A program made the position numbers and the translations under genes. From NCBI GenBank assembly GCA_023846275.1, contig JAIUJO010000144.1, forward strand, positions 1,182,868 through 1,246,867: a stretch of DNA of 64,000 nucleotides, read 5' to 3'. Every line of letters begins with the position of its first letter. Within the stretch, counting starts at the first letter, position 1. The notes under the pieces were generated by a model. It was given only the letters and a program-made list of their open reading frames with translations, ran no database searches and was not told the DNA's origin. The stretch is from Vanilla planifolia. Its lineage: Eukaryota > Streptophyta > Magnoliopsida > Asparagales > Orchidaceae. Shown one piece after another: positions 41,625 through 56,300 of the stretch.

Positions 41625-44600
41625 AAAGCTAGTGTGAGATAAATTTAACAAATGTAATGTAAAAAATGATAAAAATATAAAGGTCAAATGAGAGGACAAT
41701 TAGAGTTTTGTTGTGATATAACTAATTTAATGGTAAAATGTTAAGGAAATGGGATAAATTATACATGAAAGTCGTATTCAAAAATCTTAACAAGATTGAG
41801 CCTAATGCCTTAATTATGAAATAAGGTATGAATCCAAAGTGTCTCGTAAAACAATTCAAATGTTTAGAAAATAAATATTCAAAAATAAAAAAAATAAACA
41901 TTTAATTGGATAGAACTCATTAGGATAAGCTCAACATTGTTTGCATCATCTTATTAGACCTTGTTAGGAATTACAATGAATTTTCAAACTAGTTAGAAAA
42001 TATAAAAAATTTATTATTTTAATATTAAATATATATATATAATAAAATTGAAATGAGGTAAATTGAAACAATGTAATATAAAAAAAAGGGAGGCCAATAT
42101 CACATGATAGAACATTTGGAGTTAATAATATAAAAAAAATTTAAAACATTCCAGAAATGAGATAAATTATGCATGAAAATTGCATTCCCAGATATTATGG
42201 AGATCAAATGTAACACCTTTGTCTTAAAATAAAGTACAAATTAATAAATTTGAAAATGAATGGCAAAAATTTTCTAAATAAAAAATAAATAATTTAAAAA
42301 TGAATATTTAAAAAAATAAAGCTCATCAAGATGAGACAATGACATTTGTTTCCTCACCAATGAACCTTGTTTGGAAAATCTATGAATTAATAAATCAAAA
42401 AACATGAATAATAAAAATTTATTATTTTAATATTAATTATATAATTTTTTAATATCTTAAATAAGATAATTGAAACAACACAATTCATTGAAGTCAAATT
42501 TACATGAGGAGATACTGGTTTCATAACTTTGTAGTGTAATAAAAATAAAAAGTTTTAAGAAATAAAAAAAATTGTGTGACAAATTAGTAATCAAAGTACT
42601 AAGCTTATCGAGTACAACATCCTCAATCATCCAATTAGTCATAACTCGTAACATCACACAATGCATTATAAATTTGAAAATAATAAAAAATTAAAACAGC
42701 ATATAAAAAATTAGTTTAATTTAATTGAGCTCATGGAGATGAGTCTAACAAGGTTTGTTTCATCTCCATTTCACCTCTTTATGAATTCTCAATAGTTGAA
42801 AAAATTTGATATTAAATTTTTTTTAGTATTGAGTAAATTTATATTAAACAGGAAATGAGAGAAACTAAAGCAATATAATATGACAAAGTCAATGTATAAT
42901 AAAAATCACAAGAAAGGAAATTTTGTGTAAAAGAGTAATATATCTAATAAAAAGGAAAACATCATAAGAAAAGTGATAAGTTACATAAGAAATTTGCTTT
43001 CCATCATACTATGAAGATTGAGTATAACATTCTCGAATATCAAATTGGCCACCAATAAAAATGAGTCATAATGAAGGCAAACCTCTAGATTATAATATTT
43101 TTAAAAGTAAAATAAATATTTAATAGTAAATGGCACCTTAACATAAGACCAATGACATGAGTTTTGCCTTCATGAAACCTTATTTGGAAATACTATGAAT
43201 TTTTTATGTAAATAAACATAAATAAAAATTAATTATCATGTTAGATAAAAAAATAGATACATTAAAGCATTATGATATAACCAAATTAAGGTGTTCAAAA
43301 GGTCACACAAGAGGATATTTAGAGTAACATAGCAATGTAACCAATTGAAAGCAAAAATATTATAAGAAATTAGTGGAATAACAAAAAAAGTTACAATCTA
43401 AGATACAAAGAAGATCGTGTATAATATCTTAGATTATCAATTTAGAAATAAATGAAATTATCTTGTAAAGTATGCTAAGCCACTATAGAAATATTAAAAA
43501 AAATGATTATTTAATTTTGTAGAGCTTATTAAGATGAGCCTAATGATAATTTCTCCATCTAAGTAAATCATATTTGTAAATGCTATGAATTAATAAAGTT
43601 GATAAACATAAATAATGATACATTATATCTTCAGCATTGCTTCAACATATATTATTATTGAAATGTGATAAAATGAAGTAAAGTAATATAACAAAATAAA
43701 ATGGATATAAAAGTCACACTAGAGAAGATTTATTATTATACTTTAATACAAAACAATATAGCAAAAAATTTAAAGAATTGAGACAAATTGCACAAGAAAA
43801 ATATTTTCCAAGATCATGAAAAGTTCGAGTGTACCGTCATAGATAAAAAATCAAGTACAAATCGAAATGCCTCAAACTGTGTCAAAACTCTACTAAATAA
43901 AATAATTAAAAAAATGTAAAAAATAAATTTAAATAAATAAAGCTTGCTAGGGCGAGACAAATGTCAAATGATTTATATTCTTGGAACCTTGCAAGAAATA
44001 CTACAAATTAATATTGTGCATAAAATAAACAATAATAAACTATTATTTTAATTTGAAGTAGATATATGTTAAAGTTAAACAAAATAATTGATGAGATTAA
44101 TTTGTGTTTCATAATAATATAACAAAATCAAAGTAAAATATTTGAATAAATGAGATTAATTCTATGTTAAAGGTATAATCTAACATAGTTAAAAGGTCGA
44201 GCGAAACCTCCGAAATGGTAAAAGAGGTATGTATTAAAATGTCTCATAAAATATATAAAAATAATAAATATCTAAATATTATAAATGTAAAAATAAATAT
44301 TGATTTGGATATAGTATATCGAGATGTTTCTTATGATATTACTTTCATCTCAATCAGAATATATTTATTATTACTACAAAATACTAAAGTAATTAAACTG
44401 AAGTGATAACAAGCTATTTTTTAATATTAATTATATATATCATAAGTGAATGTAAGATAGAATTGAAGAAATATAATCTAACAAAAATGAATAAATGTAA
44501 AGGCCACATGAGAGAGGAACTAGAGTTGAAATATAACATGACAAAATTAAAATTAAAAATTTGAAGAAATTAGATAAATAAAAGCAAAACTTGCATTGCA

Positions 44601-47600
44601 AGTTACTATGAAAATTTAAGCATAGTATCTTCAATTGCAAAATCATATGCAAACTTAAATGACTCATAAGGAATGCCAAACATTTAGAAAATAAAATATT
44701 TAGTAATATAGAAAATGAATTTTTTATTTGGTAGAGTTCAATGAGATGACAAACAATTCTTCTGTTATGTCAATTGGACTTTGTTTGGAATTAACATGAT
44801 TTTCTAAAATAATTAAAATTAAAAAAATATATTACTATTTTAATATTAATTAAATATATAATAAAGATAAAATTAAATAAATTAAAGAAATATAATATAT
44901 TTAAATCAAAATGATGTAAAGGACAAATGAGACAATATTTAATGTTAACACATATTATAAGACTTCAAAGCAAAGAATTTGATGAAATAAGATAAATTGT
45001 ATTACAAATTTACATTAAAAGATATTAAGTCCAATGCAATGTCATTCATCATAAAATCAAGTATGAATCAAAATATCTTGAAAAACATGACAAAATCTTA
45101 CAAAACATTAAAAAATATATGATAATGAGTAATTAAATAAATAATTATCATCCTGTGGAGACAAATGACAAGTTTCTTCTCCATCGAACATTGTTTGGAA
45201 ATACTATGAATTAATAAAAAAATTAACACAAAAAACAAAGAATATTATTTTAATATTAAGGAAATATATATAAAGGTGCAAAAAGATAATTGAAGCAATG
45301 TAATTTAGTGAAATCAAAGTAAAGTATATGTCATCTAACAGGAGAACTACGATTTTATAATATTAAAATGAAATTAAGACAAAAATTTGATGTAAAGAAA
45401 TGAATGCATGCTAGATTAGTAATCAAATTTACTAAGAATATCAAATATAATATCCTTGAACAATAAATTAGGCACAAATCAAATTATCTCATAAGACATG
45501 ACAAATCCCAAGAAACTAATATATTAAACAAAATATAAAAATCAGTATTAAACTAGAAAGTTCTTATCGAAATGTGTCCAACAACATTCATTACATCTCC
45601 ATCAAGCCTCATTTGTTATTAAATTAGAAATGTGCAAAGCTGAACTAATATAATCTAATAAGATCAAGTAGTTATCATGGTCACATGAGAAGTTTTCTAA
45701 ATAATGTAAAATATAACCAATGCGAAGAGAAAAATTACAAGAAATGAGATAAGTTATACAATAAAGTTCCATTCCAAAATACAGTGGACGTCGAGTATAA
45801 AAACATAAATTACTAAATTGGGTAGGAATCAAGATGTCCCATAAATAATCCCAAAAATTCTAAAAAATATTTAGAAGTATAAAAAAAATATTAAATTTGT
45901 TGGAGTGACAGAAAATGAAAGTGACATAAAAGTTAAATGAATGACAATTTTGAGTGACATAATATTATAAAACATTGTGGCAAAGATTTGAACGAGATGA
46001 CATAAATTGTATGAGAAAATTATATTCAATGATATATTTTGATAAAAATAAAAATGACTCATAAAGTATGCCAAAACTCTAATAAATCAAATAAATAAAA
46101 ATTTTTTAAAAACATTAAATGGATAAACCTTGAGAACAAGACGCCAATGATATATGTTTCGTCACTATTTGACCTTCTTTTAAAATATTATGGATTATTA
46201 AAGTAAATGAAAATAAATAATACAAACTAAGTGATATGAAATATTTGAAAAAATGAGATAAATTTTATGATAAAACTATGCTCTGCAACATTAGCAAGAC
46301 TACGTCTGACATTTTCAATCATAAAATTATGTAAAAATCAAAATAAATCACAAAGTATAGCAAAAATAACAAAATTAAACATTAAAAAATGAATATTTAA
46401 TTGGATAAAGCTTGTAAAGAATATCTAGTGATGTTTGTTTCATCTCTATCAAAAGTTTTTTAGAATTATGATGAAATATTAAAGAAATTACAAATAAAAA
46501 ATAATAAATTATTATTTCAATATGAAGTAAATATCTCAAAGCATTAATGACCAATTTTGAAAAAAATGTAATACATTTAAATGAAAGAAATGTAAAGATT
46601 ACATAAGAAGAGAATTAGACTTTCGTTGTAAAATAACAAAATTAATGCAAAACCTTTTGAAAAATGTGGTAGTTTGTATGTGAAATATACATTCCATGAT
46701 ACTATGAATATAAAGTGTAATATTTTCGATGGCCAAAATAGCAATGAATTGAAATGTTTTGTAAGATGTGCTAAACACATAAAAAATAAAATATTTAAAA
46801 ATTGTAAAATATATATATATAATTTAATAGACCTCGTTAACATGAGTCTAATGATGTTAGTCTCATTTCCATCACAATTGATTTTCGAATTACTACGAAT
46901 TTATAACATATTTGACAATAAATAATAATAAATTATTTTTATAATGATAAATAAATATATATAGTAAAGCTAAAATGGGATAAATTAAAGGAATGTAATA
47001 CAAAAAAATCAAGGTAATGTAAAACTATCTTGAGAGAAGTAGACCGATGCAATAATATAAAAAATTATTTTTTAATTTTATAGACAACTTTGAGATAAGT
47101 CCAATTATATTTCTTTCACCTCTATCAGGCATACTTTGGTATTATTATTAATTTCAAAATTAATTAAACATGAATGATAATAAATTATTATTTTAATATT
47201 AAATAAATAATTAGTAATAATTAAATGTGATACATTGAAGTAATAAATATAATAAAATTAAAGTGAAGTGTTGGTCTCATTAGACAAGATTTACGATTGA
47301 ATAGTATAATAAAAAAATCGAAGTAAAACATTTGAAAAAATGAGATAATTACAGGAGAAAATTGAATACCAAGATATTACCAATATCATGTGTAACAAGC
47401 TCAACCATAAAAAATTAACAAATAAAAATATTAAATAAGCATTTCAAAACCTACTAAATAAAGTAATTTAAAATATAATAATGAATATATAAATAAAAAA
47501 CACTTCGATGTGACACCATGTACGTTTGCTTCATTTATAAAAAATTGTCTTGATAAGAAGCACCTCTGCTATAAAAAGCGCCCAATCGATCATTTAGAGT

Positions 47601-50300
47601 TACGTAATGAAAGATGCAAATCACACTAAAAACTTTTAAAAAAGTGAGATGAATTGTGTTAGAAAGTTGAAATTCAACATACTAAAGAGATCAATTGTAA
47701 GATTTTTTAACATCAAATCAAATGCAATTTAAAAAGTCTCATAAAGTAAGCAAAAGCTAAAAAAATAAAATATTTAAAAATATAAAGTTGTTTATTTAAT
47801 TAGATAGGGATCATGGACATGTGTCAAACGTCATCTGTTTTATTTCAGTTGAACATCTTTTCAATAAATTTTAATAACCAAAGAAAATAAAAATAAATAA
47901 TGATAAATAAAATTTTTAAAATTAAATAAACATATGTTAATTTTGAAATTAAATAAATTATAGAAGTATAGTATAATAAAAATCAACACCATGTAAATGG
48001 AACATGAAATGATATTTAGAGTTACGAAGCAGCATAAAAAAAGAAAATAAAAATTTTAAAAAATGGGACAAGTTATATTACATAGTTACATTATGAGATA
48101 GTGAAGTAGTCGAATCTTTAAACCTCGAAAAAAAAAACGTTAGAATAAAAACGCCTTGATGCCAAATCAATTAAAAAAATAAAATATTTAAAAATATAAA
48201 AAAAATGTAAAAAAGGTTTGATCTCTTTGAAACTAGTCCATTAATGTTTATTTTTTTTCTTAACTGGAGTATATTTGAAATTACTATCATTGATATAATT
48301 AAAAATAAATAAATTAAAAAATATTAATATAATATTTAGTATGTATATATTAAATATAAAATGATGAAAATTGATTCTATGCAATATAATAAAATCAACG
48401 AAATGAAAATGTTACTCAATAAAAGATTTAGAGTCACCTAATAATAGAGCATAATAAAAGCGTAAACATTCAAAATGTGAGATAAATTGCATGAGAATAT
48501 TATATTCCACAAACCTAAGGAGATTGTGTATAACATCTTCAATCATCAAGTCTCTTATGAATCAAAATCTTGTGATACCTTCCAAAATAATACAAAAGTT
48601 TAAAAATATAAATTATTATGTTTAATTAGGTAGAGGTCATTGACATAGTTCTACTATATTTCTTTCCTTTTGCTCAAAAGTTGTGTTAAATGTCAATTAG
48701 CAAAGACAATACCTTAAATTTTCTATCTTTTTATATATTAAATTAATATGTTTTAAGCTTAGAAACATATAAGAAATAATGAATTAAGACCAAATCAAAT
48801 TCAAGTTTTAGAAAGATGAGACAAGAGTTGGAGTTTCAATTTAATGTTAACAAATTAAAGTGAAAATTTTGAAGAAATGAGATAATTAAAAAGGCAAAGT
48901 TACATTGCAAAATATTGATAAGATTAAGTGTAACATTCTCTATCATTAAATTACTTATAAAATCAAATATCCCTTTAGCTATGCCAAAACCATTGAAAAT
49001 AAAGTACTTAAAAATAATAAAAATCGATTTCATTTGGTAGTGCTTGTCGAGAATAGTATAACGATGTTTGTTTAATCTTGAATGGACTTGGTGAGAAGTT
49101 GCTTTAAATTACATTAGTAAAGAAGCATAAAAAATAAATAATATTTTTAAATTAAGTAAATATAAATTAAAGAAAAAATGAAACAATATAATATTACCAA
49201 GCCAAAGTGAAGTAAGGCCATATTAGAGGTCATTTAGACTTTCATTGTAATATATATAAATAAAATAGAAAATTTTGAACAAATGTGTTAATGTTTTTCC
49301 ATATTTAGCTATATTGAACTCGATGAGATGTGTTTGATAACATTTTATTGCTTGGATATGACCTTGTTCCAAATAAATTTGAATCACCATAGAAAATAGG
49401 AGTGAATAGTAACAAATCATTACTTTAATATTATGTAAAGATATATTAAAGAAAAATCATATAAATTAAAGAAATGTAATATAACTAAATTATACTGAAG
49501 TAAATTAACCAAGAGATTTAGATTTTAAAAGTAATGTGACCAAATAAAAGGAAAATTTTTGAGGAAATGAGATCTACTTTTTGAGAATACTACATTTCAT
49601 GACTTTAAGGAGATCAAGTGAAAAATCATTGATCTCAAATTAGGAGCAATTAAAATATCTCATAAATATATTTAAAATAATATCAAATTATTTTAAAATA
49701 GAAAATGAATATTTATTGATAGAGTTCATCGATCCAAGTAAAACAATATTTTTTTCATCTTGATCCACCATTGTTTGGAATTACGATGAATTATTGAAGA
49801 GAATAGGCATGAATAACCAAAAACTTGTTATTATAATATTAATTAATAATGAATTAATACATAAATTAAATTATTGAAGTAATGAAATAAGAAAAATTCA
49901 AAGACATGTCAAATCAATGTAAAGCATAACTGAGATTAATTTAAGCAATGTTATATAATCAAATCAACATGATTTAAATGTCACACACAAGAGAAGAATT
50001 AGACTTTCATTGTAACATAATAATATAAAAGCAGAAAATTTGAACAAATGACATAAATTAATATGAAGTTTAATTCTGAAATTAAGGAGATAAAGTGAAA
50101 CATCATAGATAATCAAAGTTGGATTTAATCAAAATTTCTCAAAAAATGCTCAAAAATTTAGTTAGCTACAATATTTAAAAATATTAAAAATGAATTCTTA
50201 TTTAGATGGGGCTCACTAAGATATGTCCATCAATGTTTAGTCATGATTTTACCTCATTTGGAATTGTTTTGAATTACAAGAAGTATTAAATAATATAAAA
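41625..50300 (+). repeat. 410-bp satellite-like array, forward block 1 (about 22 units)
   Basis: Units in forward orientation share these landmarks in order: a core near GAGCTCATCAAGATGAGTCC, then TTTGTTTCATCTCCATC, TTTGGAATTACTATGAATTA, TTATTATTTTAATATTAA, GGTCACATGAGAGAAGATTT, GAAATGAGATAAATTGTATG, GATCAAGTGTAACATC and AATATTTAATTGGATAGAG. Cores lie near 41,915, 42,319, 42,727, 43,130, 43,522, 43,940, 44,305, 44,730, 45,150, 45,560, 46,125, 46,410, 46,830, 47,080, 47,500, 47,810, 48,222, 48,640, 49,040, 49,315, 49,722 and 50,205. Most intervals are 370-420 bases. Shorter ones (250-310) come from internal deletions and longer ones (about 480-565) from insertions or lost cores. Units are strongly diverged. 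The strand is A-rich here. All open frames in the block are chance products. Confidence 0.9.
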
Positions 50301-53300
50301 ATTTATTTTAGCATTATCTAAATTTTTGTTGAAACTTTAATTCTTCACTCATGTAACTTGGGCATCTCTCTCATTTCTCTTTATTACATTTGTTTAACAC
50401 ATCCCATTTCAAGTTTAATTTAAATCTACTTAAGATTAAAACAACAAAATATTTTATTTAAAGTCATTTTTGTTTGTATATTCTAGTAATTCCCAAAGAA
50501 ACGAATGTCATTGCACTCATCTTAATGAATTGTGTCCATATAAATATACATTATATTTTTTAAAATATTTTATGTTGTTGGTTGGAATGCTTTATGAGAC
50601 ATTTTGTTGAGTAGTTAATTTGATGAGTAAGGATGTTAAACATGATCTCCATAGTATTTAACAAAGACACTTTTCTATAAACTTTGTCATTTCTATAAAA
50701 GTTTCACTTTTATTTGGTTATATTATTGTGTAACTATAAATCTCTTCTCATGTGACCTTTACATCATTCTCAAATTGTTATATTATATAGCATAAATTTA
50801 TCTAATTTTGTTAACAATACAAATTTACTTAATATCAAAATAAAAATTTATTATTATTTTTATTTATTTACAATGGAAATTCACGTATTTTGAACAAGCT
50901 CCATTCATGAAGAAATAAATATATTTGGACTTGCTCAATGAACTTTATCAATTAAGTTTTTGTTCTAGATTATTAAATGTGTTATTTTATAGGATTTTGG
51001 AAACATTAGGTGACATTTTGATGTGTACATGATATAGCATATTAGAATGTTGTGTGTGATATCCTTGGCAACTTGGAATGAAATTTTCATGTACAATAAA
51101 TATTAATTCTTCAAATGATTTCTTTGATTTGTTTATATAACTATGGAACTCAAAATCTCATCTTGAGTGACCTTTACATTGCTTTGATTTGGTAGTATTA
51201 CATTGCTTTAAGTTTTATTACTTCAACTTTAACATATATTTATTAAATATTAAATTAATATTCATTTTTATATATGGTCATTTACTTTGGTAATTCTAGG
51301 AAATTGCAAATAATATGATTGGCTTGTCTTGTTGAGCTCTTTCTTGTTATATTTTCACATCATAAATATTTTTTTGGTAGAATTTTGTCATGCTTATCAA
51401 CATATTTGAAGTTTTATTTAATTTCATAAAAGACGATTATATACTCGATAACCTTAGTATGTTGTAATGCAACATTCTTATATAATTAATATTTCACCAA
51501 TTTTTTTCTTTGATTTTTTGGATTATTTCATAAATTTAAATTTTTACTTGTATGTCATTATCAAGACTTTGATTTGGATACATTATATTTTATTAAATAT
51601 TCTTATTTCAGCTTTAATATACATTTAACTATTATTAAAAATTTATTATTTTTGCTTAATTATTTTTGTAATTAACAATTCCAAATGAGGTCTGTTGATA
51701 TGAAACAAATGTCATTGACTTATCGTAACAAACTTCATGCAATTAAATACTTAAGTATATATTTTTAAATATTTAATTTTTTTAAACTTTTAGCACTCAT
51801 TTAACTTTTAATTCATATTTATTCCAAATGAGGGCAGATGATGATGAAAGAAATATTATTGAACTTACATTGATTAGATCTATCAAGTTAAATAATCATT
51901 TTCATATTTTCAAACTTTTTTACTTTCCTAGATTTTTTTTATTTCATTAAGAGAAATTTTGACTTGTAAGTTATTTGATGATTAGTATTGTGATGCTCAT
52001 TTTTCTTAGTAACATGAAATGCAACTCTTTCATACAATTTATCTTATTTCTATAAATGTTTTACATTCATTTGGTTATATTACAATGAAGTTCTAATTCT
52101 CCATTTCTATGAAATTTTCGTGTCCTTCATTTTGCTATAGATATTTAAAATTCAATTATTTATTAATTATTATTAATGAATATTTTTTAGGTAATTTACA
52201 AAAATTTTGATCAAAGTATGATTGAAATTAAAAAATGTCATTGGACTTGTCACAGATAGCTTTATCTAGTTTTTATTAATTTTTAAATTTTAAAGATTTA
52301 ATTTTTTAGTATTTTGGCCTACTTTTCAAGAAATTTTAATTTTTACCTAATTTCATGAATGATGATGTTGCACTCGATCATCATACTATGTTGGATTATA
52401 ACATTCCTATATAAGTAATCTTATTTGATCAACTTTGTGCTTCGATTTTGTTATACTAGTATGAACTTAAAATTTCCTCTCATGTAGAGTTATCATAATT
52501 TTGATTCGCTAATATTATATTTCTTAACTTATCTCCTTTAAGCCATAATATATACCAATGCAATATTAAAAAAATAGATTATTGCTTTTTATGCTTGCAA
52601 GGAAAATTCATAACACTTCAAAGATGAGGACAGATCAAGATGAAACAAATAACATTAGACTCATCTCAACAAGATCTATGCAATTGAATATTTATTTTTT
52701 TATTTTAAAATATTTTGTATTTTATGGTTTTTACCACTATTTATTAGAAATTATGATTTGTACATAAATTGATTACAAAGGATTTGAGACTTGGTCCCAT
52801 TTGTACATGGAAAGTAACTTTTTGGTATAATTTATCACCTTTTTTAAATATGTTTCTTTGATTTTGTTATATTTCTTGTAACTCTAAATCTACTCTCTTG
52901 TGAGATTTACATCACTTTTGCATTGGTATATTATATTACTTTGATCTATCTCATTTTATCTTTATGCTTAGTTAATATTTTGCAAAACTTTATCAATATT
53001 TATTCTTATTTACTTTGGTAATTCATAGTAGCTCCAAATGATGTCTAACCAAGTGAAATAAGTAGTAATAGTTACTTCTTGAGGAGTGCTAACAAATTAA
53101 TATGAACTTTTATATTTTAAATATTTTATTTTAAATTATTTTGTCTTTCATTAAGAGACATTTCAAATCATATATGATGTGACAATGGATGATGTTATCA
53201 TAGATTTTTAAAGTACCATTGCATGCAACTTTTTTGAACAATATATCTAAACTTTTTATAATTTTTCTTTTTTGTTAGAATGTAACTCTAAATCTACATT

Positions 53301-56300
53301 TTTGTGCCCTTTTCATTACTTTGATTTAGCTACATTATATTTCTTGAACTTATCTCCATTTACATTAAAAAGATATTTACATAATATCAATATAGTAATT
53401 TGTTATGATTTCTACCAATTTTATTTGGTAATTCACATTGAATCTAAAGGAGGTTTGATAAAGTGGAAAAAGTATCATTCAACTTATCTTTGTGAGCTTT
53501 ATATAATTAAATAATAATTTTTAATATTTTTGAACATTTTATTTTCTAAGATTTTGCATGATATTTAGAAGCATTTAGATTTGAAAATTTATAACTATTA
53601 ATGTATAATTATTTTTGGAATACAACTTTGTTGTATAACTAATATCATTTCACTTATGTTGAACTTTGAATTTGTTATAATATTATGTTATTTTAAATTT
53701 CATCTTATTTCACCTTGTCATCAATTTGTTTTGGTTATATGTTAATTCTATAACTTATAACATTTAAGATTTAACATATATATATTTATCTAACATTAAA
53801 AAATAATTTATTCTTTTTAGTGCTTTCTTACTTTGGTAACTCACAGTAATTCAAAATAAGGTTTGATCATGATGAAATAAATGTCATTGAATTAATCTTC
53901 GTAAACCACATGCAATTAAATGTTTATCTATTAATATTTAAATTTTTTATCTTTTATGGTTTTTTTCATGCTTTGTTAGACATTTTGATTTATACCTAAT
54001 TTGATGATTTAAGATTTTATAATTTTTTGCTACTATATCTTGTGATAAAACTTTATCACATAATTTATCTGATTTCTTCAAAATTTTCTCTTTAATTGTT
54101 TTTAATATTATGTGTCTGTAAATGTACTCTCTTATGACATTTACATCAAAATAATTTTGCTATATTATATTGCTTCAATTTAACAAATTTTAGCATCAAT
54201 ATTTATTTACTTAATGTTAAAAAACCATATATTATTATTTATTCTTAAATTTTTTATAAGTTTCAAAAATTGCAATATGCTCTGATCGAGATCAAATAAA
54301 TGTTTTTGGATTGATGTCAATAAGATAAATCAGACTAATAATTCAATTATATATTTTTATTTATTTTATTTTTGAAAGGCTTAGTAAGCTTTAAGATAAT
54401 AATTCAATTATATATTTTTATTTATTTTATTTTTGAAAGACTTAGTAAGCTTTAAGAGTCATTTCAATTTGTAACTGATTTGATGATCTAGGTAGCAACA
54501 CTTAGTCACTTAAGTATTTTAAAATGAAATTTTCTTGTATAATTTATCTCATTTTTTGAACATTTTTGCATTGGTTTACTTATATTACTATGCGGTTCTA
54601 AATCTTTTCTCATGTGACCTTCAATTCTTTTTCGTTTGGAGAAGTTATATTATTTTCATTTTTCTTATTTTTTTATATACATTCACTCAATAATAAAATA
54701 ATAATTTCGTATCATTTATAGTTATTTCAAATGACTATTCGTAATACTTTTTAAGAAGGTTAAATCCAGGAAAAAAAATAATGTTATTAGACTACTCTTA
54801 GTGCGATTTATCCAATTAAATAATTGATATTATATTATGAAATATTTAATTTTCTATTATTTGAATATGGTTTATGAGGAATTTCATTTGATAACTAATT
54901 TGATTATTTAAAAAATCACACTCGATCTATTCAATATCAAAGAAAGCAAATTGTTTTTTTAATTTATCATATTTCTTTTATTTTCCTCTTTAATTTTTTT
55001 TGCATTACTATGAAAAGTTAACTCTATTATCATTTGACCTTTAGATCTCTATGATTTGATTTTATTATATTACTTAAATTTATCGTGATTTAGGTTTAAT
55101 AAAAATATTTTAAATATTAAAATAATAGTATATTTTTATTTGCACTTTTTAATCTAAAAATTTACGGTAATTATATTTGATGTAATTAAGGCGAAACAAA
55201 CATTGTAGGACTTATGGCAAAGTGGTCTATCGAATTTTGTATTAATTTTTACAATATTAAGTATTTTATTTTTTATAGTGCTGACAATATCTATGAGATA
55301 TTTCATCTTATAGTAATTTTTATTGTTAAGGATTTTACACTCAATCTATTTAGTATCCTAGAATTTAGCCCATTTATATAATCTAGTTAATTTCATTAAC
55401 TTTTTTACTTTAATTTCAATATATTTTTATGTAAGTCTAAATCTCAATTTGTTTGAGCATTACATCCTTTAGTTTTTTTAATTTTACATTGTTTCAAGTT
55501 TTTGTCATTTTAGCTTTAACATATATTTACTTCAATTTAAAATAACAATTCTTAAAATTTTTTTCTCTTTTTCTTTGTTAATTCGTCAAAATTCCAAACG
55601 ACAAAAAAAACTAACGTAGTTTGACTCGACTCAATGAGCTTTGCCTAATTAAATACTCCTTTTTAGGTATTCAAATATGTTATTCTCTAATTTTTTAGCA
55701 TGCTCTATGAGGGATTCGAATGCTACCTAATTTGGTAATCAAGGATGTCACACTCAATCTCTTTAGTGCTTGGAACATAATAATCCTTTATGTTATTTCA
55801 AATTTCTTTAAATTTTTGGATTTGAATTGCTTATATTATCATGAAACTCTAGTTTTCCAATATTGTGACATTTACATCACATAGATTTTGTTACATTACA
55901 CCACACTAAATTATGTTTTTAAACTTTATTACATATTTATTTAATATTAAAAAGTAAATTTGTTATTATTTATACATATATACTATTGAAATTTTTAGTA
56001 TCTTTAATTGTCGTATGATCAAGTTGAAATAAAAAGAAATTATGCTCATCTTGATGTGCTCTAATTAATTAAATATGTTTTTTTATCTTTTTAAATGTTT
56101 TATTTCCTACATATTTCATAGTCTTTTATTGGTATTTCAATTTTTACCAAATATGAGAATCATGTGTGTTACAATTAATATATTTTTCATCTTAGAATGT
56201 CAATTATTATACCATTTATCTCATTTTTTAATTTATTTTTTTTGATATGGTTATATCACTATGTAACTCAAAGTCTCGTCTCATGTGACCTAAACATCAG

